From Clostridia bacterium (lineage in GTDB: Bacteria; Bacillota; Clostridia; Oscillospirales; CAG-272), in assembly GCA_017461055.1 (NCBI GenBank), contig JAFTZI010000116.1, positions 1 through 53,851 of the forward strand: a stretch of DNA of 53,851 nucleotides, written 5' to 3'. The notes below the pieces were generated by a model, which did no database searches, had not been told where the DNA came from, and saw only the letters and a list, made by a program, of their open reading frames with translations. Of this stretch, positions 7,342 to 16,934 are shown piece after piece. Within the stretch, counting starts at the first letter, position 1. The number at the start of each line of letters is the position of its first letter. The translations under genes and the position numbers were made by a program.

Positions 7342-10252
7342 TATCATCCTCACTTAATTCTTCATAAAAATTTTCGTCATCTTCTATTTCATAGTCGTCG
7401 ATTTCTTCTTCAAAGCAGTCTATCTCGTATTCGCTTTCGTCATAGTCTGACATACCGTCGTCCGTTTCGCCTGTAGATAAAACACTTTGCCTTCTTTTCC
7501 GTCTTTCAAGGAAGCAGAGAAGAACAAAAATACCGATACCCACAAGACTTATAACGGAGCCGACAATAAATGGCTTATGAACATATTTTATTTCAATTTC
7601 AAATTCGCCGCTGCCAATGCTGAAGCCAAGCATAGAGTCAACAAGCTCAAAGGTCTCAACCCTTTCACCGTCAACGTAAACACGCCAGTTTTCATCATAC
7701 GGTATACTTGTAAATATAACCCCTTCGGATGAAGAATTAACCTTTCCGACAAATTTTGTATCAGAATATTCCGTAATTTGAAGTCCGTTAGCATTGAATG
7801 TGTCAGACATTTCCTTAAGCAAGGACTCATCTATTTGCACAAAATAGTTTTTTGTGTCCCAAAGATATATTCTGTAGTGGTTGAATTTGATTTTAACTCT
7901 TATTGTTTCACCCTTTTCATAGTAACCCAGGTCGAAGACTCTTATGTTTTCTCCTACGAATAGAGAATTGGTAATTTCCACGTCGTTAAGCATAAGGGTT
8001 GCTATAGTTGTATACGGAGTTGGCAAATACATATAGATATTGCCGTTTTCGTTGGCAGTTACATTGAAATAGAATGAGCCCGTTTCATCACTTGTATGCT
8101 TTCTGAAGCTGATACCGCCATTATCATCGTAGCCAATGCTTTTCAATTCTTCCTTGTGCGTTGTGTACTCACAGGTCTTGAATATGCTTGCATCCTTGCC
8201 AAGCATACTGCTTACAAGATTGTTTACAGTATTAAACGGAGATTTGTTACCTTCGAAAAATTCACGCTCTTTAAATGAATTATTCAGATTTTTATCAACC
8301 CTATATGCAATTGGTAGTACATAAGGATTTTCATAAACCACAAAGCCGTCCTTAGTAATGCAGGAGCTGTATAAGCTGCTTATGCTGTTTAGCTCGGGCA
8401 ACTCACCGTTTGCGTCCTCTGTGCTTGACCCGATTACATATTTGATTCCTAAAAGAGAATCGGTAACAGGGTTTCCCGAAAGGTAAATAACCGTTGGAGA
8501 ATCACTGTAAAAGCCAAGTCGCTTAACAAAGTTAACGCAAGAGCTGTTAAAGGTGGATGTAAACTCGGAAATACCGTTAATGTTAGCCACTAAATTATCA
8601 TTGGCTTTTCTTTTGATAGTATGCTCCATACGGTAGAAGGAGCTGTCTCTTTCAAAAACATCACTTGAAATAGCTTCCATTCTGTCAACAAACTCTCTGT
8701 AATTGGTACGTGAAGCACAGCCACCGTCCTCAATTTCACCAAGCCAGTTAATCAGGGAATTGCTAAATGCTTCTATACAAACAACAAAAAGAAGAATAAC
8801 AGATAAAACTTTCTTTTGGTTAAAGTGCTTCTTTACAAAAATAATCAGCAAATAAGCAAGAATAAACAAAACCGAAAGCCAAAGCATTTTAAGATCAGGC
8901 TTAGCGTCTACCTTTACCCATTCACCCTCCCATTCGTATCTTGTCAGAGTAACGGTTTTTTGTATCACCAATAACAGTCCAACCAAGCCAAGCGCTACCT
9001 TGCCAAAAAATGCAGTGCGCAGCGTATCAAGCTCCTCGTAGCCCCTGTATGCCATAATCAGCATAACAAAGGAAAACATAAAGCTGTAACGGTAGTTAAA
9101 CCAAACAGGAGTTTGAAATCCGTGCCAAACAAGGTCAAGGGTATTTATGGAAAAGCTTACTACGAATATAAGAGCAAATACTGTATAAAAAATCTTTTCC
9201 TTAGGTGTTACTCTTTTTGAAGCATAAAATGCAGGCAGCATTAACAAAAGCAAAACGCCGGCATAAATGTTTGGAGTTCCCTCAAGCCTTACCGTGTCAT
9301 AAGACCCGATAAACATTTTAGCTACAAGGTTCAATACGTCAAATCTTAGCGTAGGGTCAAAGGAGTTTTCTTGATAGCTTGTTTTGCCAAACTGTAATGA
9401 GTAGTATGCTGAAAAAATAATTGCTGCCGCAATCATCAAAGCAATTACAGAATAAAATACAATTCGTATAAAGCTTTTTATACCGTGTAAATCCTTATTG
9501 ACCTCTATGCTGTCCTTAGAGATAGAAAACAGGCAAATAAAGAAATAAACAGCAACAAAGATGCAAAGCATATAACCGATATAGTAATTGCTGCAAATTG
9601 CCAAGGCTAAGGAAATAACATATAGCTTGAACTTGCCCTTTTTAACAATAGACCAAACACCAAGCGCAATTAACGGAAGCCAAATTAAGGCATCAGTCCA
9701 CATTGTGTTGAATTGGAACATTGTAGCGTAAGAGCAAAGCGCATACATTACGGAGAAAATAATAAAGCCAATAGTGTTCTTTTGTCTTGTTTTTTCAAGG
9801 AAAATTGAAAAGGTAAGACCGGAAAAACCGCACTTTATAATCATCATTGTCATAACAGCCTCTGTTACCATAGAATTTGGGAACAGAACAACAATGAATG
9901 AAAGAGGAGAAGCGAGATAATAGGTAAAATATCCTAAAAACTCACCGCCCAAGCTTCGCTCAAAGGTATAAAACAAGGACTCCTTTCCTGTGTAAATATC
10001 ACGCAGCTGCTCAAAGAAATAAATGTACTGCCCGTCCATATCAAGGGTAAGAATGGAGCGCGTTCCAAAGGGGAACATGCCCAATACAGCAAACACAATA
10101 GAAATAATTCCAACAGGCAAAAGGAAGGAAAGATAAAGGTGCTTTTTCTCCGTTAAGCTGTTTTTAAATCCTTTCCAAAGGGATTTGAAAAAGGAATTAA
10201 GTCGGTTGATAAAGCGACCTCTTCCGTTATCAATTAAAATTTCATTATTCAT
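7325..10252 (-). CDS. YfhO-family polytopic membrane protein (GT-C-like)
   Basis: 975 residues from ATG 10252, placed 7 bases after GGTGGG. The N-terminal half (about 30-480) has a dozen or so hydrophobic helices with the YfhO pattern: an acidic LDMDGQY near the first long loop and FNTMWTDALIWLPL later. It is followed by an extracytoplasmic region, a late membrane helix near residue 895, and a very acidic C-terminal tail. YfhO relatives are GT-C fold transferases implicated in glycosylating lipoteichoic acid in Bacillus and Listeria; transfer of sugar from a lipid carrier outside the membrane is therefore inferred. It lies between DUF951 and ruvA and overlaps both slightly. The acidic tail of about 50 residues is unusual. 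Confidence 0.85.
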   Translation of the reverse strand: MNNEILIDNGRGRFINRLNSFFKSLWKGFKNSLTEKKHLYLSFLLPVGIISIVFAVLGMFPFGTRSILTLDMDGQYIYFFEQLRDIYTGKESLFYTFERSLGGEFLGYFTYYLASPLSFIVVLFPNSMVTEAVMTMMIIKCGFSGLTFSIFLEKTRQKNTIGFIIFSVMYALCSYATMFQFNTMWTDALIWLPLIALGVWSIVKKGKFKLYVISLALAICSNYYIGYMLCIFVAVYFFICLFSISKDSIEVNKDLHGIKSFIRIVFYSVIALMIAAAIIFSAYYSLQFGKTSYQENSFDPTLRFDVLNLVAKMFIGSYDTVRLEGTPNIYAGVLLLLMLPAFYASKRVTPKEKIFYTVFALIFVVSFSINTLDLVWHGFQTPVWFNYRYSFMFSFVMLIMAYRGYEELDTLRTAFFGKVALGLVGLLLVIQKTVTLTRYEWEGEWVKVDAKPDLKMLWLSVLFILAYLLIIFVKKHFNQKKVLSVILLFVVCIEAFSNSLINWLGEIEDGGCASRTNYREFVDRMEAISSDVFERDSSFYRMEHTIKRKANDNLVANINGISEFTSTFNSSCVNFVKRLGFYSDSPTVIYLSGNPVTDSLLGIKYVIGSSTEDANGELPELNSISSLYSSCITKDGFVVYENPYVLPIAYRVDKNLNNSFKEREFFEGNKSPFNTVNNLVSSMLGKDASIFKTCEYTTHKEELKSIGYDDNGGISFRKHTSDETGSFYFNVTANENGNIYMYLPTPYTTIATLMLNDVEITNSLFVGENIRVFDLGYYEKGETIRVKIKFNHYRIYLWDTKNYFVQIDESLLKEMSDTFNANGLQITEYSDTKFVGKVNSSSEGVIFTSIPYDENWRVYVDGERVETFELVDSMLGFSIGSGEFEIEIKYVHKPFIVGSVISLVGIGIFVLLCFLERRKRRQSVLSTGETDDGMSDYDESEYEIDCFEEEIDDYEIEDDENFYEELSEDDNDIPS

Positions 10253-10451
10253 TATTTGACCCACCCGGGATAATTTTTTTAATCATTTTTTCAAGCTTGA
10301 TTCTTTCAAGCGTCAGGGCATGATTACAGCCCGTACAAAGAATTTTAATGTCTGAGCCGATGCGTAAAACCGAAAAAAGCTTACATCCGCAGGGGTGAGG
10401 CTTCTTCAATTCCAATACATCACCAACGTTAATAATAGGTATAGTTTTCAT
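10245..10451 (-). CDS. DUF951 small cysteine-containing protein
   Basis: 68 residues from ATG 10451, which follows AGGAGG closely. The longer open frame upstream would run into the promoter at 10487-10515, so it is rejected. The core VGDVLELKKPHPCG and a later CTGC give three or four Cys residues that may bind metal. The family (B. subtilis YyzM-like) is widespread in Firmicutes and its function is not established. It is the first gene of the minus operon with the YfhO-like gene, ruvA and ruvB, and its stop overlaps the next start by 8 bases. Confidence 0.85.
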   Translation of the reverse strand: MKTIPIINVGDVLELKKPHPCGCKLFSVLRIGSDIKILCTGCNHALTLERIKLEKMIKKIIPGGSNNE

Positions 10452-10486
10452 AAGCCTCCTGAAATAGCCATAATAACACATAGTAC

Positions 10487-10515
10487 ATTTTACCACAAAA
10501 GAAAGCCAAAATCAA
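10487..10515 (-). promoter_or_regulatory. Sigma-A promoter of the DUF951-yfhO-ruvAB operon
   Basis: Read on the minus strand: TTGATT at 10515-10510, 17 bases, TAAAAT at 10492-10487. It is about 36 bases before the DUF951 ATG. Confidence 0.7.
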
Positions 10516-10547
10516 TGATTAATCACAATATTTTCATAATAATATAT

Positions 10548-10576
10548 TTGACATTAATATAAAAACGTGCTATAAT
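10548..10576 (+). promoter_or_regulatory. Consensus sigma-A promoter of ruvC operon
   Basis: A perfect TTGACA at 10548-10553, 17 bases, a perfect TATAAT at 10571-10576. It is divergent from the ruvAB operon promoter about 30 bases away. Confidence 0.9.
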
Positions 10577-10608
10577 ATACTGAAAAGCTATGAAGAGGAG
10601 TGAGAGCA

Positions 10609-11106
10609 ATGGTCATTTTAGGAATAGACCCGGGCTTTGCCATAGTAGGCTGGGGAGTTTTGGAATGTGTCGGTGGTAAATTTCGCGTAATGGGCTATGG
10701 CTCAATACAAACCAAGGCTGGCTTGCCCATTGAGGAGAGACTAAAGCAAATTTATGATGGAATGAACATCATTATAGATAAATATAAACCGCAGATTATG
10801 TCTATTGAGGAGCTTTTTTGGAATACTAATCAGAAAACAGGTATTTGCGTAGCAGAGGCAAGAGGAACAATTTTGCTCTCAGCGCATCAAAAGGGCTTGA
10901 AAATATTTGAGTATACACCGTTACAGGTAAAGCAAGCAGTTGTTGGTTATGGCAGAGCAGACAAAAAGCAGGTAATAACAATGGTAACAACTCTTTTAAA
11001 CTTGCCAAAGCCGCCAAAGCCCGATGATACAGCGGATGCGTTAGCACTTGCTATATGTCACGGTCACGTTGGCTCAAACGTATTAAGTAAATTTTACAGA
11101 ATGTAA
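10609..11106 (+). CDS. ruvC: Holliday junction resolvase RuvC
   Basis: 165 residues from ATG 10609, supported by GGAG at 10597-10600; an upstream in-frame GTG overlaps that site. Catalytic acidic residues of the RNase H-like fold: Asp7 in GIDPG, Glu67/68 in SIEELFW, and Asp140/Asp143 in DDTADALALA. RuvC cuts four-way junctions symmetrically, acting with RuvAB. Here it is divergent from ruvAB, with only about 150 bases separating the two operon heads, and leads the ECF-truA operon. Confidence 0.97.
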   Translation: MVILGIDPGFAIVGWGVLECVGGKFRVMGYGSIQTKAGLPIEERLKQIYDGMNIIIDKYKPQIMSIEELFWNTNQKTGICVAEARGTILLSAHQKGLKIFEYTPLQVKQAVVGYGRADKKQVITMVTTLLNLPKPPKPDDTADALALAICHGHVGSNVLSKFYRM

Positions 11107-11119
11107 TTAGGAGAGGGAC

Positions 11120-11998
11120 ATGTATTTAGCAGATAACTGGAAGGACTATGAGCTTTTAGATACATCAGACGGCGAAAGACTTGAAAGATGGGGAAGGTAT
11201 ATCTTAATTCGCCCCGACCCACAGGTTATTTGGAAGGGAAAAAGAGAGCATAAGCTGTGGAAGAGCGCTCACGGTATTTACAGGCGTGCAAGCAGCGGTG
11301 GCGGCTCTTGGGTGAAAAATGATGTGCCGGAAAAGTGGACAATTAATTACGGTAAGCTCACCTTCAATCTTAAGCCAATGGGCTTTAAGCATACAGGCCT
11401 TTTCCCTGAACAGGCCGCTAACTGGGATTGGTTTTCCAAGCTCATTGAGGAAAGAAAAAAAGAAGGCAAGGGCGTTAAGGTTTTAAATCTTTTTGCATAT
11501 ACAGGCGGTGCAACAGCGGCAGCAGCCTTGGCAGGCGCAGAGGTTGTACACGTGGACGCATCAAAGGGTATGGTCGCTTGCGCTAAGGAAAATTTAGCAT
11601 CAAGCGGCTTAGGCGATGCGCCTGTCAGATACATAGTTGATGATTGTCGCAAATTTGTTGAGCGCGAAATAAGACGCGGAAATAAGTATGATGGCATAAT
11701 AATGGACCCGCCGTCCTATGGCAGAGGACCGGGTGGAGAGGTATGGAAGCTTGAGGATGCTGTTTGTGATTTTGTATCTCTTTGTGAGAAAGTTTTGTCC
11801 GATGACCCGTTATTTATGCTTATTAACTCATATACAACTGGCTTAAGCGCCTTGACAATGGGCTATGTTTTAGATGTTGAAATAGTAAAAAAGCACGGTG
11901 GAAAGGCAGAAACAGCAGAGCTTGCTCTACCGGTAACACAAACCAAAAGCTTTTTACCCTGCGGTGCAAGCGCGCGCTGGGTAGCTGACAAGGAATAG
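11120..11998 (+). CDS. Class I SAM-dependent methyltransferase (RlmI/COG1092-like)
   Basis: 292 residues. The SAM-binding motif [11 protein letters not shown] is near 125-135, the acidic end of strand 2 is at VHVDASKG, and the catalytic-type DPPSYGRG starts at Asp196. This is the pattern of the 23S rRNA cytosine methyltransferase-like group. It lacks the N-terminal PUA domain of RlmI, so the target is uncertain. GGAGAGG at about 11110 gives a good ribosome site. It sits 13 bases after ruvC and 13 before ecfA1, so it is in the same operon. Confidence 0.82.
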   Translation: MYLADNWKDYELLDTSDGERLERWGRYILIRPDPQVIWKGKREHKLWKSAHGIYRRASSGGGSWVKNDVPEKWTINYGKLTFNLKPMGFKHTGLFPEQAANWDWFSKLIEERKKEGKGVKVLNLFAYTGGATAAAALAGAEVVHVDASKGMVACAKENLASSGLGDAPVRYIVDDCRKFVEREIRRGNKYDGIIMDPPSYGRGPGGEVWKLEDAVCDFVSLCEKVLSDDPLFMLINSYTTGLSALTMGYVLDVEIVKKHGGKAETAELALPVTQTKSFLPCGASARWVADKE

Positions 11999-12011
11999 AG
12001 AAAGAAGAATT

Positions 12012-12881
12012 ATGTCAAATCCGTTAATTAAACTGGAAAATGTAACCTTTAAGTATCCGGAATCGGAGCTTAAGGAAAACAATTTTGCGGTAAACGATGT
12101 TTCCTTGGAAATTCAAAAGGGAGAGTTTGTCGCAATTCTCGGTCATAATGGCTCAGGCAAGTCAACAACCGCAAAGCTGATCAATATGATTTTAACAGCT
12201 GAAAGCGGTAAGATATTTGTTGATGGCAAGGACATAACAGACGAGAATATGACCGAGGACGATATGTTTGAGGTCAGAAAGAAAATCGGAATGGTTTTCC
12301 AAAACCCCGACAATCAAATTGTTGCAACCGTTGTTGAGGAGGATGTAGCCTTTGGACCTGAAAACTTAGGCTTAGACCCTGGGGAAATACGCAAAAGAGT
12401 AGATGAAGCCTTGGAGCTTGTCAATATGAAGGAGTATGCAAGACACGCGCCTCATAAGCTCTCAGGCGGTCAAAAGCAGCGTATTGCAATAGCAGGAACA
12501 ATAGCTATGAAGCCCCAATGTATAATTTTTGACGAGTCAACAGCAATGCTCGACCCAATGGGCAGAAAGGACGTTATGAATACAATCAAGCGTCTGAATA
12601 AGGAAGAGGGAATAGCTATTGTTTTGATAACACACTATATGAATGAGGCAGTACAGGCAGATAAGGTCATAGTTATGAAAAACGGCTCGGTTTATCTTGA
12701 AGGAACACCAAACCAAGTGTTTTCTCAGCCCGAAAAGCTATGGAGCGCAGGACTTGAGGTGCCGCAAAGCATTGAGCTTATTGATAAGCTGAACAAGGAG
12801 CTTGGCTTCGATATTCCGCTTCAGGTGTATGACTTGGATGCTTGCACAGAAATTATTAAGAACAAACTAACGAAGGAATAA
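12012..12881 (+). CDS. ecfA1: ECF transporter ATPase EcfA1
   Basis: 289 residues. Walker [10 protein letters not shown] at 44-52, Q loop VFQNPDNQ, signature KLSGGQKQR, and Walker [12 protein letters not shown] (Asp-Glu intact, followed by Ser where A2 has Pro). This is one of two cytoplasmic ATPases of an energy-coupling factor vitamin/metal transporter, paired with the next gene. The gene order ecfA1-ecfA2-ecfT-truA is a common Firmicutes arrangement. Confidence 0.95.
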   Translation: MSNPLIKLENVTFKYPESELKENNFAVNDVSLEIQKGEFVAILGHNGSGKSTTAKLINMILTAESGKIFVDGKDITDENMTEDDMFEVRKKIGMVFQNPDNQIVATVVEEDVAFGPENLGLDPGEIRKRVDEALELVNMKEYARHAPHKLSGGQKQRIAIAGTIAMKPQCIIFDESTAMLDPMGRKDVMNTIKRLNKEEGIAIVLITHYMNEAVQADKVIVMKNGSVYLEGTPNQVFSQPEKLWSAGLEVPQSIELIDKLNKELGFDIPLQVYDLDACTEIIKNKLTKE

Positions 12882-12882
12882 A

Positions 12883-13755
12883 ATGTCAATAGTTGAATTA
12901 AAGGAAATTAATTTCGTATATGGCAAGAAAACACCGTATGAAATAAAGGCTCTTGACAATATAAGCCTTTCCATAGAGGAAAACTGCATAACAGGTATAA
13001 TAGGACACACAGGGTCAGGCAAATCCACCCTCATTCAGCTTTTGAACGGTCTTATTAGGGCAGATAGCGGAACGGTTTATGTTGATGGCAAGGACATATG
13101 GGAAAAGCCAAAGGAAATAAATAAAATCAGATTTGAAGTGGGCATGGTAATGCAATATCCCGAATATCAGCTTTTTGCAGATTCCGTTAAGGAGGATATT
13201 GCCTTCGGGCCTAAAAATATGGGTCTTGCCGATGAAGAAATAGAAAAAAGAATAATGCAAAGCATAGAATTTTGCGGTCTTGACAGGGACATTCTTGATA
13301 AATCTCCTTTCGATTTGTCGGGAGGACAAAAAAGACGTGTGGCACTTGCGGGTGTTATGGCAATGAATCCCAAAATATTGATTTTGGATGAGCCCGCGGC
13401 AGGCCTTGACCCAAAGGGCAGACGTGAAATTCTCGGCGGCATTAAGCAATATCAAAGAAAAAGCGGTAATAGCGTGGTAATAGTCAGTCATAGTATGGAG
13501 GATATGGCTATGTATTGTGACAGAGCCATAGTTATGTCCCATGCGGCAGTAGTTACTCACGGCACCTGTGAGGAGGTGTTTTCCAAGCATCAGCTTCTTT
13601 TGGAGGTCGGCTTGGACGTTCCCGAAATTACAGGCATAATATTGGAATTAAGAAAAAAAGGAATTGATATTCCCGAAAACATATATACAGTCGACGGTGC
13701 TGTTTCAGCCATAAAAAGTCTATACTTGAGTGGCAAAGAGGGAAGGGGTGTGTAA
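12883..13755 (+). CDS. ecfA2: ECF transporter ATPase EcfA2
   Basis: 290 residues. Walker A GHTGSGKST, Q loop VMQYPEYQLF, signature DLSGGQKRR, Walker B LILDEPAAGLDP, all intact. It starts one base after the EcfA1 stop. It forms the A1-A2 heterodimer that energises the shared T component. The difference between the two Q loops (QNPDNQ against QYPEYQ) is typical for A1 and A2. Confidence 0.95.
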   Translation: MSIVELKEINFVYGKKTPYEIKALDNISLSIEENCITGIIGHTGSGKSTLIQLLNGLIRADSGTVYVDGKDIWEKPKEINKIRFEVGMVMQYPEYQLFADSVKEDIAFGPKNMGLADEEIEKRIMQSIEFCGLDRDILDKSPFDLSGGQKRRVALAGVMAMNPKILILDEPAAGLDPKGRREILGGIKQYQRKSGNSVVIVSHSMEDMAMYCDRAIVMSHAAVVTHGTCEEVFSKHQLLLEVGLDVPEITGIILELRKKGIDIPENIYTVDGAVSAIKSLYLSGKEGRGV

Positions 13756-13756
13756 T

Positions 13757-14590
13757 ATGGAGGCTTCCTTTGGAGTATACTATGAAAAGGATTCTGTAAT
13801 TCACAAGCTTGACCCACGGGCAAAGCTTCTCTTTATGATAGTATTTTTGGTAAGCATTTTCGTTGCTAAAGATATTTTTTCATATTTATTGTTAATTTTT
13901 ATTACGCTTGCGTCCATATTATTAAGCAGAGTACCGTTCACATTGGTGCTAAAGGGCTTAAAGCCAATATTCGTAATAGTAATATTCACAACTATTTTGA
14001 ATTTATTCTGGACCAATGGAGAAACAGTCTTGGTAAGCTGGAGGGTAATTCCTGATTTTTGGACCTTGACAATTTACAAGGAAAGCTTAATAAGAGCAGG
14101 CGTTCTTGCATTAAGAATTATAGTTTTAATGGCGTGTACAAGCTTATATTTCTCATACACCACAACACCCATTGAGTTAACTGACGGAATAGAAACAGGC
14201 TTGTCCCCTCTTAAAAAGATAAAGGTTCCTGTACACGAGTTTGCAATGATGATGACAATTGCACTAAGATTTATTCCTACTCTTGTTGATGAAACCACCA
14301 AGATAATGAATGCGCAAAAGGCAAGAGGCGCCGATTTTTCAAGCGGAGGCTTAATCAAGCGCGCAAAGGCGCTTATACCTATAATTATTCCTTTGTTTGT
14401 GTCAGCCTTCAGACGTGCCGATGAGCTTGCAACAGCTATGGAATGCCGTTGCTATCGCGGCGGTAATGGCAGAACAAGAATGAAGGTCTTGAAAATGAAG
14501 GCAAGAGATTATATATTCTTAATTGTCACAGCCTTAATGCTTGCAGGCGTTATTCTTTTGAACATTTATGCAAAGGGCTACAAGGTTTAA
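13757..14590 (+). CDS. ecfT: ECF transporter transmembrane component EcfT
   Basis: 277 residues from ATG 13757, with a GGAAGGGG ribosome site at 13741-13748; the longer upstream frame would overlap EcfA2. It has several membrane helices and the two family coupling motifs near AQKARGADF and ECRCYRGG, which contact the ATPase grooves. No substrate-binding S protein lies nearby, so this is a group II module serving dispersed S components; the substrates cannot be named. Confidence 0.94.
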   Translation: MEASFGVYYEKDSVIHKLDPRAKLLFMIVFLVSIFVAKDIFSYLLLIFITLASILLSRVPFTLVLKGLKPIFVIVIFTTILNLFWTNGETVLVSWRVIPDFWTLTIYKESLIRAGVLALRIIVLMACTSLYFSYTTTPIELTDGIETGLSPLKKIKVPVHEFAMMMTIALRFIPTLVDETTKIMNAQKARGADFSSGGLIKRAKALIPIIIPLFVSAFRRADELATAMECRCYRGGNGRTRMKVLKMKARDYIFLIVTALMLAGVILLNIYAKGYKV

Positions 14591-14592
14591 CT

Positions 14593-15357
14593 ATGAAAAA
14601 GGTTTTAATAACTGTTGCATATAATGGCAGGGGCTATCACGGCTATCAGCTTCAGGAGGAGCTGCCAACCGTAGCCCTTATGCTGAATAATGCGGTAAAT
14701 CAAGCGTTTGGCTTTGAATGCAATGTTACAGGCTGTAGCAGAACTGATGCGGGAGTTCACGCATTAGGCTTTTGCGCAAGCGTTGAGCCGAAAAGCACGG
14801 ATAATGAAATAACCGTGCCAATAAATAAAATTCCAATCGCAATAAACATAAAGCTTCCGCCTGACATCTCGGTGTTAAACGCAAAAGAGGTGGATGAGGG
14901 CTTTCATCCAAGATATGATGCTATCGAAAAGGAATATGTATATAAAATTCACGCAAGCAGAATTAAAAACCCCTTTTACGATGGACTTGCTCTCGAGTAC
15001 GGAAGAGAAATAAGCGACACAGGGGTGGAAAAAATGAACGAGGCGGCAAAACATTTCGTCGGCACTCATCATTTTGACGCTTTTATGTCACAGGGCTCCT
15101 CGGTTGAAGATACAGAAAGAACCGTGTACGGAGCAAGCGTGGAAAGAAATGGCGATTTGGTAGAGTTTACCGTAAGAGCCAATGGCTTTTTATACAATAT
15201 GGTCAGAATAATGGTAGGTACTCTTTTGCTTGTTGAACGCGGCAAAATTCCACCAAATTCCATACCCGGAATAATTGAGTCAAAAAACAGGGAAAATGCT
15301 GGATTTACAGCCAAGCCGGACGGCTTGTATTTGAAAAAAATAACTTATAATTCTTGA
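14593..15357 (+). CDS. truA: tRNA pseudouridine(38-40) synthase TruA
   Basis: 254 residues. Catalytic Asp52 lies in the CSRTDAGVHA motif, and the second half contains the conserved RANGFLYNMVR segment. TruA modifies uridines 38, 39 and 40 in the tRNA anticodon arm. It follows ecfT by two bases and ends the operon; its stop codon overlaps the -35 box of the next promoter. Confidence 0.97.
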   Translation: MKKVLITVAYNGRGYHGYQLQEELPTVALMLNNAVNQAFGFECNVTGCSRTDAGVHALGFCASVEPKSTDNEITVPINKIPIAINIKLPPDISVLNAKEVDEGFHPRYDAIEKEYVYKIHASRIKNPFYDGLALEYGREISDTGVEKMNEAAKHFVGTHHFDAFMSQGSSVEDTERTVYGASVERNGDLVEFTVRANGFLYNMVRIMVGTLLLVERGKIPPNSIPGIIESKNRENAGFTAKPDGLYLKKITYNS

Positions 15358-15382
15358 CAAATGCCTAAATTGAGTATATAAT
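15354..15382 (+). promoter_or_regulatory. Consensus sigma-A promoter of the cvpA-cvpA-clp operon
   Basis: TTGACA at 15354-15359, 17 bases, TATAAT at 15377-15382, both perfect. The -35 box overlaps the truA stop codon. Confidence 0.9.
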
Positions 15383-15419
15383 ATATGCGTCAAAGAAATA
15401 ATTACGAGGAGGTAAAGAT

Positions 15420-16148
15420 TTGGCAGCAAGTTTGATTTTTGACATTGTAATAGCCCTTATTTGCTTAATCATCATAATTAGAAATGCTGCGCGCGGATTT
15501 ATAAAGTCCTTTGTGACGCTTATGAAATCTGTGCTTGCGATATTCTTAGCATACTTATTCAACGCCCCTCTTGCAAGAGGCTTAAATGGCTGGTTTTTTG
15601 AAGACCTGTCCCAAGGCTGGGTGCGTGATTTGATGCTGTCCACAGACAAAGGCGACGGTGGATACGCTCTATACGAAATTTTTGATGGAATTCCCGATTG
15701 GTTTACAAAGATAACGGTAAGCCACGGTATAGAAGAGGAAAAGGTAACATATTACTTTGTTGAAGAAAATTTAGCTTCGCAGGAAATAATTGATGAGTTT
15801 GCGCTTCCCCTCGGAAACGCATTGTCAATGCTTATTTCCACAATCGTAGCATTTATTGCTTTATTTATAATAATTGAAATCATTCTTTTCTTTATAGGCA
15901 AGCTTTTAGATAAGGTTGGCAAGCTTCCTGTATTAAGAACTGTTAACATAATTCTTGGTGCTGTGGTAGGCGTTGTTGTAGCAGTAATTGTTGCATGGCT
16001 TATTTCTACAGCGATATTGTACGTGTTCAGCTTTGGCTCAAATTATTATCCCGAAATATTTGAGCATTCGATAATTGAGAAAACGATAATAGTTGAATTC
16101 TTTGAGGAACACAATCTATTTAACGTTGTTAAGGGCTTTTTTGAGTAA
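15420..16148 (+). CDS. CvpA-family membrane protein, first copy
   Basis: 242 residues with a TTG start supported by GAGGAGGT 7 bases upstream. Membrane helices lie near residues 4-20, 28-45, 140-165 and 180-210. The N-terminal pattern, with RNAARGFIKS between the first two helices, is that of the CvpA (colicin V production) group. The extracytoplasmic loop (about 50-135) is acidic. The function of CvpA proteins is poorly known and linked to envelope processes. It heads an apparent operon with a second CvpA and a Clp ATPase. Confidence 0.78.
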   Translation: MAASLIFDIVIALICLIIIIRNAARGFIKSFVTLMKSVLAIFLAYLFNAPLARGLNGWFFEDLSQGWVRDLMLSTDKGDGGYALYEIFDGIPDWFTKITVSHGIEEEKVTYYFVEENLASQEIIDEFALPLGNALSMLISTIVAFIALFIIIEIILFFIGKLLDKVGKLPVLRTVNIILGAVVGVVVAVIVAWLISTAILYVFSFGSNYYPEIFEHSIIEKTIIVEFFEEHNLFNVVKGFFE

Positions 16149-16150
16149 TA

Positions 16151-16196
16151 AATAGGGGCTGGTTATGTGGTTTTTAACCCCGTTCCACCCCTTATT
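16151..16196 (+). promoter_or_regulatory. Intergenic stem-loop between the two cvpA genes
   Basis: Arms 16151-16162 and 16185-16196 pair over 12 positions with one C.C mismatch and one G.U, and an inner GGTT/AACC stem lies inside the loop. No clean T run follows, so it may be an RNA processing or stability element rather than a strong terminator. Confidence 0.5.
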
Positions 16197-16217
16197 AATT
16201 GAATTTTGGAGGAAAAA

Positions 16218-16919
16218 ATGAGCGTAACCACAATTTTAGACATAGTTTTAGGTATTGTCGCCCTTATGATAATAATCAAGTTCACGGTAAAAGGCTTTTT
16301 AAGAAGCGTGCTTGATACATTGAAGGTGTTTGCCGCAGCATTTATTGCGTACCTGATACGAATGCCCGTAGCTAATTTAATTGACTCTTGGTTTATGCAG
16401 GAAAAAATAGTTAACTGGGTACGTACCTCTTTACAGGAAACAATTGCAGGCGCGGATTCCTTTGTAAACTTTAAAGAGCTATACGAAAATGTACCGGAAT
16501 TTTTCAGCGTAGTATTATCTAAGTTTGGATTAGGTGATGTAAGTAATTTAGGTACATTGGAGCAGGCAACAAGCGAGCAGGTTGAAGAGCTGTCGTTAAG
16601 CATAGGCTCGTCAATTTCAATGCTCTTGTCAACAGCTATTGCAGTAATCGTGTTATTTATCGTAGCAATAATAGTATTGTCCATAGTAATCAAGCTTCTT
16701 GACGGTCTTATGAACTTTACAGCAGTAAGAGCAATAAACCGCATTCTCGGCTTTATAATGGGCGTTGCATTGGCAGGCGGTGTAATTTGGCTTGTTTCCT
16801 ACGGCCTTGGCTTCCTGATTGATATGACAGGCAGCTTTGGCGGAAAGCTGACTCACGAAATGCTGAATGAATCTATGCTGATAAACCTAATAAAATCTAT
16901 AACGCAAATGGCAAAATAA
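16218..16919 (+). CDS. CvpA-family membrane protein, second copy
   Basis: 233 residues from ATG 16218 with GGAGG at 16208-16212. It has the same layout as the upstream gene: two N-terminal helices joined by KGFLRS, a soluble loop of about 90 residues, then two or three more helices (about 135-165 and 175-205). The two proteins look like diverged tandem paralogues that might act as a pair, though this is inference. It is followed after 15 bases by the Clp ATPase gene. Confidence 0.77.
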   Translation: MSVTTILDIVLGIVALMIIIKFTVKGFLRSVLDTLKVFAAAFIAYLIRMPVANLIDSWFMQEKIVNWVRTSLQETIAGADSFVNFKELYENVPEFFSVVLSKFGLGDVSNLGTLEQATSEQVEELSLSIGSSISMLLSTAIAVIVLFIVAIIVLSIVIKLLDGLMNFTAVRAINRILGFIMGVALAGGVIWLVSYGLGFLIDMTGSFGGKLTHEMLNESMLINLIKSITQMAK

Positions 16920-16934
16920 AGGAAATAATTTAAT

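Noticed and set aside
13015..13590. 191-codon minus-strand frame
   Set aside because: Antisense shadow of ecfA2, which has complete ATPase motifs.
16163..16744. 193-codon minus-strand frame
   Set aside because: Antisense of the second CvpA gene; its Thr/Ser/Ile-rich composition is a mirror of membrane codons.
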